From positions 499,273 to 561,272 of the forward strand of contig NMRA01000051.1 in assembly GCA_002633005.1 (NCBI GenBank): a DNA stretch of 62,000 nucleotides. Direction: 5' to 3'. Position 1 is the first letter of the stretch. Every line of letters begins with the position of its first letter. The notes beneath the pieces are model-generated. The model ran no database searches, was not told the origin of the DNA, and was given only the letters and a program-made list of their open reading frames with translations. The stretch comes from Phoronis australis (lineage: Eukaryota; Phoronida; Phoronidae). A program made the position numbers and the translations under genes. Below are positions 53,601 to 62,000 of this stretch, one piece after another.

Positions 53601-53666
53601 CGTTCCCAGCGCAACAAAAATGACGCCCGCGCTTACTGCCGTGACTATCTTGCACGTGCGGCCCAT
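38684..53666 (-). CDS. SCARB2: CD36-family receptor, LIMP-2/SCARB2-like (12 coding exons)
   Basis: In gene order the coding exons are 53666-53553, 52787-52627, 50944-50800, 49452-49213, 47816-47725, 46285-46160, 45559-45378, 44321-44203, 43615-43542, 41495-41441 (or its twin 42766-42712), 40665-40507 and 38773-38684. Phases agree, giving 518 aa. The protein opens MGRTCK and has a first membrane helix (about 7-29). The large lumenal domain carries sequons at 99, 105, 131, 222, 267, 322 and 347, the family signatures NMINGTDG and NTGFCMPD, and cysteines 292, 333, 340 and 351 with spacing like the disulphide set of LIMP-2. A second helix lies at about 461-483. The tail (from 486) has two acidic dileucine signals, DDIALL (492-497) and DDEDLI (510-515). 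Family members are scavenger receptors and lipid transporters; the tail argues for a lysosomal LIMP-2 role over cell-surface CD36/SR-B1. Orthology within the family is inferred, not proven. Confidence 0.92.
39915..40105. mobile_element. Fold-back / MITE-like element in last intron
   Basis: AAGTCTGAAAAG (39,945-39,956) and CTTTTCAGACTT (40,053-40,064) form a perfect 12-bp inverted pair. Flanking sequence extends the pairing imperfectly outward (ATATGC...GTGACCT against its complement). The interior has CGAGCC/GGCTCGAATCC-like segments that also pair. The latter resembles a box B, so a tRNA-related origin is an alternative. Confidence 0.5.
40805..42876. repeat. Duplicated block containing one receptor exon, split by LINE and N
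   Basis: 40,805-41,606 and 42,063-42,876 are direct copies with scattered substitutions and small indels. Each holds an identical 55-base exon (41,441-41,495 and 42,712-42,766). The first copy runs into a LINE 3' fragment that stops at the single N at 42,062, and the second copy starts right after it. The second copy continues into ordinary intron instead. Two alleles, one with a LINE insertion, placed in series would produce this. Splicing in both exons would shift the frame (phase 2 in, phase 0 out) and give an early stop. Confidence 0.85.
41607..42061 (+). mobile_element. 5'-truncated non-LTR retrotransposon (LINE) 3' end
   Basis: An open frame to 41,949 encodes the C-terminal part of a LINE polyprotein: a TGH(C)-type region followed by a CCHC knuckle, CPECGTDVESPKHLVESC (C-x2-C-x8-H-x4-C), as found after the reverse transcriptase or RNase H of several LINE clades. 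About 100 bases of 3' UTR follow, with a hairpin (42,013-42,020 with 42,033-42,040), ending in a T-run next to the N. The clade is not resolved. It sits inside a receptor intron, opposite to the host gene's orientation. Confidence 0.8.
42988..43010. repeat. Perfect 10-bp hairpin
   Basis: AGGAAACCTA, three bases, then TAGGTTTCCT. Isolated in a receptor intron, with no other features around it. Confidence 0.6.
44109..44212. repeat. Tandem duplication spanning a splice donor
   Basis: AATCAAACTCAC(C/T)GGCTCAACATTAACC occurs at 44,191-44,217 and again 60 bases downstream in the intron (44,131-44,157), with related CAATCAAACACACC pieces between. On the minus strand this duplicates the 3' end of exon 8 and its GTGAGT donor. 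Using the intronic copy would read into a stop codon, so the exon-proximal donor (after 44,203) is taken as the real one. Confidence 0.8.
44850..45027. mobile_element. MITE with ~24-bp terminal inverted repeats
   Basis: The left end AAAGTCCCATTAGTGCTAGA (from 44,850) and the right end (to 45,027, ...GGCACTAATGGGCCTTTG) are reverse complements over about 24 bases with two mismatches. The 178-base element has internal repeats of the AATCTGTTATTA / GGATTGCCAAT type. No coding capacity. It lies within a receptor intron. The target duplication is unclear. Confidence 0.75.
48705..48778. repeat. ~39-bp tandem duplication
   Basis: TA(A)CTAACTAG..TTAA(A/C)AATCCTAA(C/A)ACTTTGCC occurs twice in succession in a receptor intron. 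Confidence 0.7.
49635..50447 (+). mobile_element. Dispersed repeat with CTCF-like cores, copy 1 (interrupted by N-gap)
   Basis: Shares its start (ACAAGAGCAACGC), interior and end (CATATAAATATGTGGGCGCA) with 60,131-61,216. The 3' end forms a hairpin (ATGCGTCCACAT with ATGTGGGCGCAT, one G-T-type mismatch) followed by A-residues. The inner edge of the 5' end carries ATGCGCCCACA, an inverted match to the terminus. Cores of the CCA(C/G)TAG(A/G)(T/G)GGC type are seen at 49,721-49,736 and 50,104-50,119. No coding frame. The transposon class is unresolved. Confidence 0.75.
49878..50015. other. Assembly gap (138 N)
   Basis: A run of N inside a repeat copy. Unmerged repeat sequence is the likely reason for the gap. 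Confidence 0.95.
51558..51609. repeat. 13-bp tandem repeat, four perfect copies
   Basis: CTGCATGTGCACA repeated four times without a change. Each unit contains the 8-base palindrome TGTGCACA. It lies in a receptor intron. Confidence 0.95.
52863..52880. repeat. (CA)9 microsatellite
   Basis: A pure CA run in the intron just upstream (gene sense) of the second receptor exon. Confidence 0.9.
53425..53508. mobile_element. Fragment of a CTAAATCCGCCACT-ended repeat
   Basis: The end CCCCCCTCTAAATCCGCCACTGA resembles the right end of the 59,341-59,497 element and the sequence at 54,313-54,335. The G-rich segment at 53,434-53,443 probably belongs to the same insertion, 45 bases from a receptor exon. 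Confidence 0.5.
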
Positions 53667-53959
53667 GACTTACGATTTGAAGAAAAGCATTTTATTGATA
53701 TCACCATCCGGAAGATGGTTCCGAAGTTCTTTGACCGCTCATCACGGCCAGTCATGACTATCTCGTGATCATGTTTATCTAACACTTAGTAAACACGGCG
53801 AAAATGAAATACGTTTTCGAAAATTCGATGGAACGCAACCTTTAAAAAATGCCTTAAATTATGTAGTTACGTTTAAGAAAGCCAAAAAAAACGTGCGGAC
53901 CACAATTTTCATCATGGGTGTTTACAATTAAATTTGACAAAAATGTACACCTTCATTTT

Positions 53960-54240
53960 TTAGTTTAGTCGTGTGTTCTTCGGAGCCGGGCGAATCGTGC
54001 CTGGCGCGCCGACTAGCGACAAAGATTAAGGATATCTCGCTGGTTCCCTGCGTGCCGCTAGGTGGGGCGGTAGCCGCGCCAGCACGCAGGTATCACTTAA
54101 ATTTCCTCTGTAAATTTTTTTACACCGGCGTTTCTGATTGGCTAGTCGATTCGTCAACAGGCAGCGCTTTGCGCAAACAAACTGGCATGGCTGATGGACT
54201 GAAGTGTAAATGTGGTCTGTTGTACAGACAAACCGGTGCT
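53960..54240 (-). promoter_or_regulatory. CpG-rich upstream region, possible receptor promoter
   Basis: GC- and CpG-dense sequence (for example GGCGCGCCGACTAGCGAC near 54,004) begins about 300 bases upstream of the receptor start codon and contrasts with AT-rich surroundings. Core promoter elements were not identified. Assignment is by position. Confidence 0.4.
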
Positions 54241-54305
54241 TAAAATTATGTTCAGGAAATGTGAAGCCTAGAAATTATGATTGAGCCTTTTCGGAATGCA
54301 TCTTT

Positions 54306-55386
54306 NCTCTTGGCCCCCCTCTAAATCCGCCACTCACTGCTGCTCCCTTCACAGTACTCCGTCAAGACCCAGCGCCTGAGGCCGGAGCACTGAGTGATCG
54401 TTCTCTACTGATCTCTATTTGGCTCAGCAGCTTTGTTGAATGATCCTCCACGACCTTTAGTGGGGCCTAGGTGCACGGGCATGCAGGCGCAGCCAACCAC
54501 CTTACGGCATTTGAATGCAGCGCCTACGCACCGCCGGGCATAAGTTACGTTCAGTGCTCAAGGTGATGCGATGAGCTTTGGGCGCCTAGGCTAATTTTAC
54601 CACTACACACTACTCGACTTGGCGCTGGCCACGGGCCGGGAGGCTGTACACTTGTGCATGCATGCATGTCGAAACTCAGTTTTTGTACGTAACTTCCCAG
54701 CCCATTCACGTTGGAAAGTCCTGATAGAATAAATCCGAACACGACACCGAGGTTCCAGTAGCATACTGACAAACAGATCCTGGAATCTAACTTTTGTATT
54801 TTAGTTTAGGAAGGTATTAATCTTGATTTTAGTATTTTTGTTTATTTTAAAATGTTTGTGCTACTCGAAGCCTATGATTTTAAATTTTGTGAAAAATGAA
54901 ATTGTTAAAAAAATTCCAAAGCCTCTGTACCTAATGTATCATTAGCACTTTTAGAACTCAAACACTGTCAATGATCTCCGTTGCAGGAACTCCAGTGACA
55001 ACTGTGAGCATTGTGCGCCACTGTGTGTCTGAACAACTGGTCAAACTGCTTTAAATAACTGCAATTCTCCCCCATTTTCACTAATGAAGATTAAACCTGG
55101 AAACTTACAATTTTGAAACGTTGCTTTATGAATTGGGTTGTTTGTTGATTACATGAAATTTAATTTAATTTTCTAGTCTTGTCGCCTGTGCCACTGCATG
55201 GCCGGCGCGCGATCGTTTTGTAGGTGGTGTTCTAGGAAAGGGCAGCCTTTTTGGTATGATTGAAATGATGCACGGTGCTGCGCATGAATTTGTGGATGTA
55301 TTGTTTTCGTTTTTGGCTTTCTTGAGATTTGTCGGCATTTTGGACTCAGTATACATTTATAGGCTTAATTTCGAAGTTTATGACTA
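54306..55386. other. Intergenic after a one-N join
   Basis: The N at 54,306 is followed immediately by the right end of a dispersed repeat, so the join may be inexact or chimeric. No gene is recognised between here and the MITE at 55,387. Confidence 0.45.
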
Positions 55387-55840
55387 CCGGGATTTTCCGT
55401 AGATAAGTCCTTCCCGGCGATGAAACGCCCATGGGCGATAGGAAAAATATGCCGAATAAACGCCCATGTGCGTTTATTTCAGTGTTACAACTTCTGGAGT
55501 CAAGTGTGCAGATAGTGGGGGATTAATTTGAAAAAAAAAATTCTCTTAAAAGACCACTCAGCGTCAACTTAATTTTTTGTCACAAATTCAGTTTTGTGGA
55601 GCATTTATCATATTTAGAAACGAACAAAGTGTTGTCTAACTATGCATTGATTAACATAAAACAGTTTTTCAGTAAAAATCAAAGTCAAGAAACCTCTTAA
55701 TTACAATTATGATTTTCCGTTTACACGCTCCTCCCTCCTTTGTCGAATAAACGCCCGGGCTTTTTTGGCGTTACTAAACCGCCTGAAAAATTCTCATTTT
55801 CCGAGTACACGCCCATGAGCTTATCTACGGAAAATCCCAG
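55387..55840. mobile_element. 454-bp MITE with 21-bp terminal inverted repeats
   Basis: The left end CCGGGATTTTCCGTAGATAA(G) (55,387-55,407) and the right end (55,820-55,840) are reverse complements with one mismatch in 21. The interior repeats the motif AAACGCCC(A/G)(T/G)G, including a perfect palindrome CGCCCATGGGCG. No transposase frame. No convincing target-site duplication is visible, so the superfamily is undetermined. Confidence 0.85.
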
Positions 55841-56207
55841 AAAGAAGCATTAGAGCCGACCTCTTCTCCCCCAATCCCTTCGAAGCATTACTAATTTGAT
55901 CCCAGATGTCTTTATTACCGTTTCATGTATCCTAAAAGTCTTGTTTTAGTTTTTCATGTGAAATTCGTGCAAGTCATTGACTCCACTAGGAGGATAACTT
56001 ATTTCATAAAGGCTTGCGAATGTAGTTTGAAAGCCTCGGACTGTTATCCCACGTGCCTCATTTGAGTTATTTACCACCCCCACCCCCCGGTTGCAAGCTA
56101 TTAAAAGAGCCCCAGCGAATGCACATGGGCGTAACTTTTGAGTCTTCATGCAGTCCTGTGTATGAGGGAAGAAACAAAATCATGTAAAGCATTGAGAATG
56201 GTATTTA

Positions 56208-56427
56208 TTATATCAGAATTGTCACTGTATCAATGAAACAAGCTGACACTCTTGTCAAGGAAAGTGGNGCGGATTTCTTAGAATACGACTGGTCGAGCAG
56301 GGCGTCATCGTCATAAGCGCAACGGATTTGACTAAAGACAGCATCATCTGATTCTTCTGACTGAGTTCCACCTCCACTGTTCTCTGATATAATGTTGCCA
56401 GGAAGGGGTCTTGCCCCTCCCTTTGGC
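56208..56427 (-). CDS. Possible 3'-terminal exon of an unrecognised membrane protein
   Basis: On the minus strand a good acceptor (TTTATTTTCCGCAG) precedes an open frame with biased, non-repetitive composition. It is basic at first (RRPKGGARPLP), then acidic, with YDDDALLD resembling an acidic dileucine sorting motif. The frame ends at a TAA overlapping AATAAA (56,209-56,204). An isolated N at 56,268 sits in the frame, so sequence beyond it may be misjoined. No upstream exons were found and the protein family is not recognised. It could be a false positive. Confidence 0.3.
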
Positions 56428-56728
56428 CTGCGGAAAATAAACACTAAAATGACAAGGAAATAAATTTGGTCATGTAACATGTTACATCTAATCGGGAGGA
56501 TGTTCTTATGTGTGTGTGTGTTGGTCACAGAAATTAGTGTTCCTCACGAGAAAAGCTTCTAGATGTTTTTCGTAAATGTCTGCACGGATTCTACTAGTGT
56601 ATGCCATTGTATACCCACGTGGTTAAGGTTTCATTGAAGCACTTCAATAGTTTCTTTGTTGGGTTTACCCAGCTCAACACAGTGGGGTGCCTTTGATACT
56701 TTAAACCTGGTGTTACTGAACCAGCTCC

Positions 56729-56850
56729 CTGGTTTAGCAAAACCAGGCTTTCAGACTCTTAAAATGTTTGTGAAATGCAAGTCAGGTCTAAAATTAGAAC
56801 AGGTTTAGGAGGACCAGGTTTAAGTCTAAAACCTGGTTTTGTTAAACCAC
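56729..56850. mobile_element. Fold-back element
   Basis: 56,729-56,756 and 56,824-56,850 are reverse complements over about 27 bases with few mismatches (centre AAAACCAGG / CCTGGTTTT). Each arm is also partly self-complementary (CCTGGTTTAGCAAAACCAGG). No coding sequence. Confidence 0.55.
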
Positions 56851-58344
56851 CTTTATGAAATCGGCTGCTAGACTTGCGCTTGCGGGCAAACGGTCGGTTT
56901 TTGTCCTTCGTCGATATCGCTTTCAGAATTCCCACAGCTTGTCAGGCCGTTGTATCGATCAATTCGAAATTAAAACTCAAATAACGCAGTTGCAGGGGCG
57001 AAAGCGGCAGAAAAATTATCCTGAGAAGTAATTATGAGCTAGTTGAGAAAAAAATGAAAACGTCAGATAAAAATTTGCTCTCATTAAAATCTGCCAATGG
57101 TACAACGTGGACAGGAGCTCATTACGTAGGCCAATTGTTCTGATCATAACCAGGTGGATTGTAAGAGGGGAGGCCAAATAATGCTCACCACCCTCTCCCC
57201 AATCGGTGGCAAAGTCGACTATTAAGTTGAAGTTTATGTAGGACCTTGTGGACACTTTCATCATGAAAATCATATAAACCATATTTTTGTTAGTTCCTCA
57301 TGCAAAAAAACATTTTAAAAAGAATTTCTAGCAGCATTTAGGGAACAGCGCAAAGTATTTGAAAGTTTTATGTTAATCAAATCAGCCATTTCTGAAATGG
57401 CCAAATTTGGACATTTTTATAGGGTCCGGCATAACCTTAATAGAGAGAGCCATTCAACTGGCTTTTCCCTTTAGCAGTCCTGCTCTGAGAGCTCAAGGCA
57501 AACGGGAAACAAACTCCTTGAATGTGAGATTCTTGCATGAAAGCAAAATTTTTATCAGAAAATACAACAGATGGCGTGCTGATCAGAATTAAAAATGTTT
57601 ACAGTCTATATTTCCAAGCCTGTTTAAGATTTACATATTCATGTAAAACTCAAGTATCAACAAGTTTATTAAATCAACATTTTGAAGCATGAACATCACA
57701 TAACTCGCCATCCATCATAAATACTAAGTTTTGGTTTACACCAGTTACAATATTCCTTAGTAAAATTGGAGGCGATTTCTGGGGTTGCAAAAACTCACGT
57801 TTTTGTGGAGACTAGGGTTTACAATTTGGCCTGAAACAGTGGGCCATTTGATGGACTCATGGTCCTAAAGAATAACAAACTGCCAGTTTTTTCAATCCCA
57901 GAAATCACTTCTCACTTTAGTGAACTTGAGAATAAGTCAAAACCAATTTTGTAGCAGTAACTGATCTATTAAATAAATTATGAACTCGAATTTTTGACCA
58001 ACAGAGGCACTGGTCATTTTCAGGTGTCCCAGATTTTTAGAACCAGTTAGAAACCTGTTATTCAGAGGAAAGTGGTTCTCAAATTCTGGACCACTAGAAT
58101 TTAATGAATTGTGTGACATCTCAGCAAATAGCTGTCAAACCAACAAGCATTCAAAAACTACACATTGGCATAAATAGACAAATTTGTTAAAATGTCAGGA
58201 ACATGCCCGTTTGCTCATATGATTTTTACTGACATACCCCGGAAACTGCTATGTTCATGTCTGGAGCAGTGACATAGGGTCAAATATGGTCAGTAAACAA
58301 GACGACTTTGTCAGCCATTACATGGCCTCCAATCATTGTGTACA
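56851..58344. other. Intergenic, no gene recognised
   Basis: AT-rich sequence with only short featureless ORFs on both strands. Confidence 0.5.
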
Positions 58345-58545
58345 TTGAGTTTTCCAGGATATTGTTTAATTTTCCAGTTTTCCAAGACATTACCCTCATT
58401 TGCCATGACTTTGAACAAAATTTTAATTTTTCATGAGTTTTCTTGGGTGGTATTTTCATTTTCCATGAGTTTACGAGGCTGTTGTTTTCATTCTCCATGA
58501 ATTTTCAGGAAATTTCTTTCAATTCATTTTCCAGGAGTTTCCAGT
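58345..58545. repeat. Degenerate TTTTCCATGAGTTT tandem repeat
   Basis: Versions of TTTTCCA(T/G)GAGTTTT(C/A) recur about every 40 bases, for example near 58,350, 58,428, 58,458, 58,492 and 58,528. An old, diverged minisatellite downstream of the STX18 stop codon. Confidence 0.6.
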
Positions 58546-58764
58546 GGACTTACGGTCATTTGTGATAGGAACTCACCATATGCTACGAAATATAAAGGGT
58601 TTTTCATTTCTTCTTAATGGAATTTTACATGATTTTTCCATACATGGAAATCATTTTTGTCAAATCCATTTTTATAGGTAATGGGAACTATGCATTAGCT
58701 CAGTTCCAACGTACATTTCACAGAATAAAGGTGGACAGCAACAGGACGCAGCTGCCACCTGTTG

Positions 58765-61534
58765 TCAGTCATTGAACCAATCAAGAAATAGGAGACTGAA
58801 TGAGCACATGACCAAGAAGAACAGTATCCACACTCGGAAACCAGCATTGTTTTTCATGGCCTCTCTAATGTCTTCATTGGCGTCCTTGATATTCTCTGTC
58901 GTCCCAACCACTGTGTGTGATATCCGGTCTATATCTTTTTCCTAGAAGCAGAAAGGCAAAATGGGTTCAAATTATAGATCTATTTCTAATTCAAAATTTC
59001 TTTCAACAAATGACGGCAACTAGACAAAGATGTGATATTTTGTCAAAGTTCGGTCCTGACAGATGAAAATAGTGAAGAAAATCAACAGACAATGAGGTCG
59101 CTTTCCCATACTTTTCAAATATGGCACTGCACGGGGATTTAACAAACATATGCACACCTGTTCTAACACCTTTTCTGTAAATATCTGTTGCAAGTGGGAT
59201 ATCTCCACTACTTTTCCTTCAATGTTTTTCACTTCGTCCACCAGAGAGTTCATCTCATTCAGTAACTGCTGGTTCTCCTCTTCAAACTGAAACATTAAAT
59301 CAGAAATGGCAGGCGTACTACAAGATATACATGCACAGACTAGGGGCAGATCCAGGATTTTTAGTTAGGGGGGGACAGGGCAGTGTATTAGCCACGGATT
59401 TTGCTAGTCAGACAGTTGCGCCTCCGAACTGCCAAATGGAATCTGGGAGTTTTAGGGAGGGCCATGGCCCCCTTGCCTCCCTCTAAATCCACCACTACAG
59501 ACAGTATTGGATTAAATTCAATATACTCTTTTTGGTGCTTTAGAGAGTACAGGAGAGAGTTAATTAAAATCATGCCATTGGAGATAACACATTCACTTTT
59601 GATCCCAACTTCAGATGCATGTGCATGTGTCGTAGCTTCATTTATCAAAGCCCAAGGTTCACAAAATGCCAGTTTTGAACCAGCCTGCTGCAATCACTGG
59701 CTATGGGCAGGTGAAACTGGCTTTTGTTTGTCTTTTTACTGACTCTGAATACCTATAATGAGGACTAACTTGTGGAGTAGATTCATTAAACATCATTAGG
59801 AATGGGTAAAGCATCATCAATCAGAGTGTATGACATCACCAATCAGTGGGTACGACTGATATAAAAAGAGAGCTTGGCTATCACGTGACTTTGTCTACGT
59901 ATAGCAGGGTGGCCATTTTGTTGTATGGAACTGAGTGTTATGGACTGTACAAACTGGCTGGATAAAAGGCCCAACTTTGAAGCTGTTTGGTTGATTTTGT
60001 GCAAAAGCGTAAAATTTTAAAAATGATTCCTAATAACGTATCTAAATGTTTCAGCCAAATTTACACATTTTTCTAGAGTCTTTACATGACCTTAACATGT
60101 TTTAGTGAAATGTGTAGTCTAACAAAGACAACAAGAGCAACGCGGAGCATTGAAATGTGCCCACGAATGCATCGCAAATGGTGTGCTTTTAGTGTTATTT
60201 ATTTATATCATAAAAATGGCCATTAGATGGCACATTGGAGCGTCCATTGGATCCACCATGAAAGTCGTCATCGTCACACTTACTAAATTTAATAAAGATC
60301 CTGCAGTAGGTTTAGGAGATACAGCTATGGGCGCAAAACAAAACAAAACTACCTCTAGGAGGCATCACAGTAGTCAATTGACATCATCAAATGTCCTCTT
60401 CCCACTCAGAACATACACACCAATTTTCAAAACCATTCCTAGAATGATTTGGTTGATAGAGGGGTGGATGCCAAAACCAAGATTTGAAAACAGCAAAAAT
60501 GGCCAATATGTGGTGCAAAATACCTCAATTCCATCCAAAAACCTTTGAAGAAACAGAGGTAAAATTGCCACTAGGTGGCACACCAATAGTCAGATCTGTC
60601 CGAAAGCCGTTGTCCTCCGTTGTTAACATCATATAAATACACTTGCTAAATTTAGTAAAGATCCTGTGAACGGCTCAGGAGCTACAGCAATAGGTGCAAA
60701 AAAGAACAAAATTCCCACTAGGAGGCGCCACAGTAGTCAAAGTCGTTGGAAAATCACCATCATCTGTCCACTTCATAGTAAGAACATACACGCCAATTTT
60801 CACAATCATCCTTTGAGCGGTTTGGTTGATAGAGGGGTGGACGCAAAAAAACAGACTCGAAAACACTAAAAATCGCCACTAGGTGGCGTAAACTACGTCG
60901 AATCCATCCGAGAATGGGAGGATAGCGTCATCTCACTAATAGATGCCTTTGTACCACATTTTTTGAAAATCCGTTGAGGACTTTTGAAGATACAGAGGTA
61001 AACGTAAAAAACTAAAATTGCCACTAGGGGGCATACTGGTAGTCGGATCTGTCCAAAAGTTGGCTCATGCCAACCCATCCATGGAAAGAACACATGTGCA
61101 AAATTTCATGAACTTACTTAAGAGGTTTTGGAGATAGAGCGGCGGACGCCGGACACCAGACGGACGGAGACGACGGCATAATACGTCCACATATAAATAT
61201 GTGGGCGCATAAAAAGAGTGTCTCAAACTTAAAGACACTGACTGCACAGACCGGGAAACCAGCTGATAAGCAAAGCCCCCAAAAACAAAATAGATATCAG
61301 TTTATGACAACTGTTGTAACAGTATTTGTAGAAAAACTTTCTTTCATCAAGATTTTTCAAGAATGAGTTTTGTTCATTTTATTTTGAAAATTGACAGCTT
61401 TTGTTACTTCAACAAAATGCATTCAATGAAACTGCCGTGACTTTTAAACTTATGCAAAACTAATGAATTACACACCATTTGTGCTTCTTCTGCAGTAAGC
61501 TCTTCTGAATCACCAAATCCTAGGTCTTCATTTT
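58765..61534 (-). CDS. STX18: Syntaxin-18, C-terminal three exons (partial)
   Basis: Exons in gene order are 61534-61476, 59286-59158 and 58941-58765, giving 120 C-terminal residues with matching phases and GT-AG junctions. The peptide runs through [29 protein letters not shown] and the SNARE helix (...[20 protein letters not shown]). It ends with a conserved [18 protein letters not shown] stretch, a single C-terminal membrane anchor ([19 protein letters not shown]) and FND-stop. This is almost residue-for-residue the C-terminus of animal STX18 (Ufe1 homologue), a Qa-SNARE of the endoplasmic reticulum that takes part in Golgi-to-ER retrograde fusion with USE1, BNIP1 and SEC22B. The N-terminal exons lie beyond the window. 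The first seen exon begins in phase 1. An intron between the first two seen exons holds a 1.1-kb repeat. Confidence 0.96.
59341..59497. mobile_element. Short TIR element of the GGATTTAGAGGG family
   Basis: The left end TAGGGGCAGATCCAGGA and the right end CTCTAAATCCACCACTA are imperfect inverted repeats. The interior is rich in G-runs at left and C-runs at right. Related ends occur at 53,480-53,508 and 54,313-54,335. Located in an STX18 intron. Confidence 0.6.
60131..61216 (+). mobile_element. Dispersed repeat with CTCF-like cores, copy 2
   Basis: Same start and end as 49,635-50,447 but longer, because a ~430-base internal segment (AAATTTA(A/G)TAAAGATCCTG ... CCACTAGG ... GGTTGATAGAGGGGTGGA) is present twice (about 60,283-60,580 and 60,644-60,890). 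CTCF-type cores occur at 60,218-60,233, 60,567-60,581, 60,715-60,729, 60,875-60,889 and 61,020-61,033. It ends with the CATATAAATATGTGGGCGCA hairpin and an A-run. It lies in an STX18 intron. Confidence 0.8.
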
Positions 61535-62000
61535 CTGAAATGTCATGACAACCATTAGCACACACCAGCAGAGAATTGTCCAGTCATCTTTATTATGATG
61601 GATAACACATGGTCAATTGTGTCTGCCATTGAGCTAAAAACATGCCCATTGTGCAATGGTGACTGGTGATGACAGAGTCACTACAATAACGGCGTACATT
61701 TAAAAGTCCAGGTGTAAGCATAAACAATCGGCAAAACATAAAAATAAACACTAGGGGGATGTTTTATCAAGTACGGTATGCAAAGTCATAGCTCAGACTG
61801 TTGTCTATATAAATTTCTATTAGTACGCAGTTAATTAATTTAAAGTGTTACACAAAGATGATCCTTTAGGCATGACTACAGACCTCAGTCAAGGTGCAAT
61901 GTTCAGACGAAAACAGTGTTGCATTGACAAGATATCGTGTCTGTTACTATCTCAGCTATGACCGAGTGCCTGGGGTTCATTTTATCAAAGCTGGCAAGTC
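61535..62000 (-). other. STX18 intron running off the window
   Basis: Sequence upstream (gene sense) of the first seen STX18 exon. No further exon was recognised before the window ends. Confidence 0.6.

Noticed and set aside
54352-54393. Short exon after CTCCCTTCACAG encoding about 12 residues to a stop
   Set aside because: Acceptor looks fair but the peptide is too short to judge and no partner exon was found.
60374-60866. ORFs inside the 60.1-61.2 kb repeat as transposase fragments
   Set aside because: Both copies of the repeat give only short frames with no transposase or reverse transcriptase motif.

Overview
This window is a piece of an animal nuclear genome. The genes are split by GT-AG introns of about 0.6-9.6 kb, the base composition is AT-rich with local CpG-rich islands, and the space between exons holds SINE, LINE, MITE-like and minisatellite sequence. 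The four genes recognised are deep animal orthologues. The absence of a vertebrate-type N-terminal segment in the LDB gene and the high allelic divergence suggest a polymorphic marine invertebrate, possibly a deuterostome. The species cannot be fixed from sequence alone. The contig is a draft: there are two N-runs (22,175-22,193; 49,878-50,015), isolated single Ns (12,735; 34,588; 42,062; 54,306; 56,268), and two places where a single N separates two near-identical copies of the same sequence. Those two look like unmerged haplotypes.

Layout. (1) 594-10,230, plus strand: NOP56, a box C/D snoRNP core protein, in 10 coding exons (566 aa by my splicing), followed by a poly(A) signal. (2) 10.4-16.5 kb: intergenic or 5' regulatory sequence with two CpG/GC-rich patches, a pair of tRNA-like SINE copies and a 20-bp inverted repeat. 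(3) 16,632-34,103, plus strand: a LIM-domain-binding protein (LDB/CLIM/Chip) in 8 coding exons (366 aa). Its 9.6-kb first intron has a five-copy 69-bp tandem repeat, and a later intron has a tRNA-derived SINE. (4) 38,684-53,666, minus strand: a CD36-superfamily receptor closest to LIMP-2/SCARB2, in 12 coding exons (518 aa), convergent with LDB. Its tail has two acidic dileucine sorting signals. One exon is present twice because of a suspected assembly duplication that also carries a LINE 3' end. (5) 54-58.7 kb: CpG-rich sequence upstream of the receptor, a 454-bp MITE, a fold-back element and one orphan exon candidate with a dileucine motif. (6) 58,765-61,534, minus strand: the last three exons of syntaxin-18. 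The rest of that gene lies beyond the window.

The genes do not form a functional pathway. NOP56 acts in the nucleolus, LDB in nuclear transcription complexes, the LIMP-2-like receptor in lysosomal membranes and STX18 in ER-Golgi fusion. Two non-genic signals deserve most attention. First, a dispersed repeat of about 0.8-1.1 kb (49.6-50.4 and 60.1-61.2 kb) carries several near-perfect CTCF-type core motifs. Second, a SINE and a LINE fragment share a 3' tail with a hairpin whose stem differs by compensating changes, as expected of a SINE mobilised by its partner LINE.
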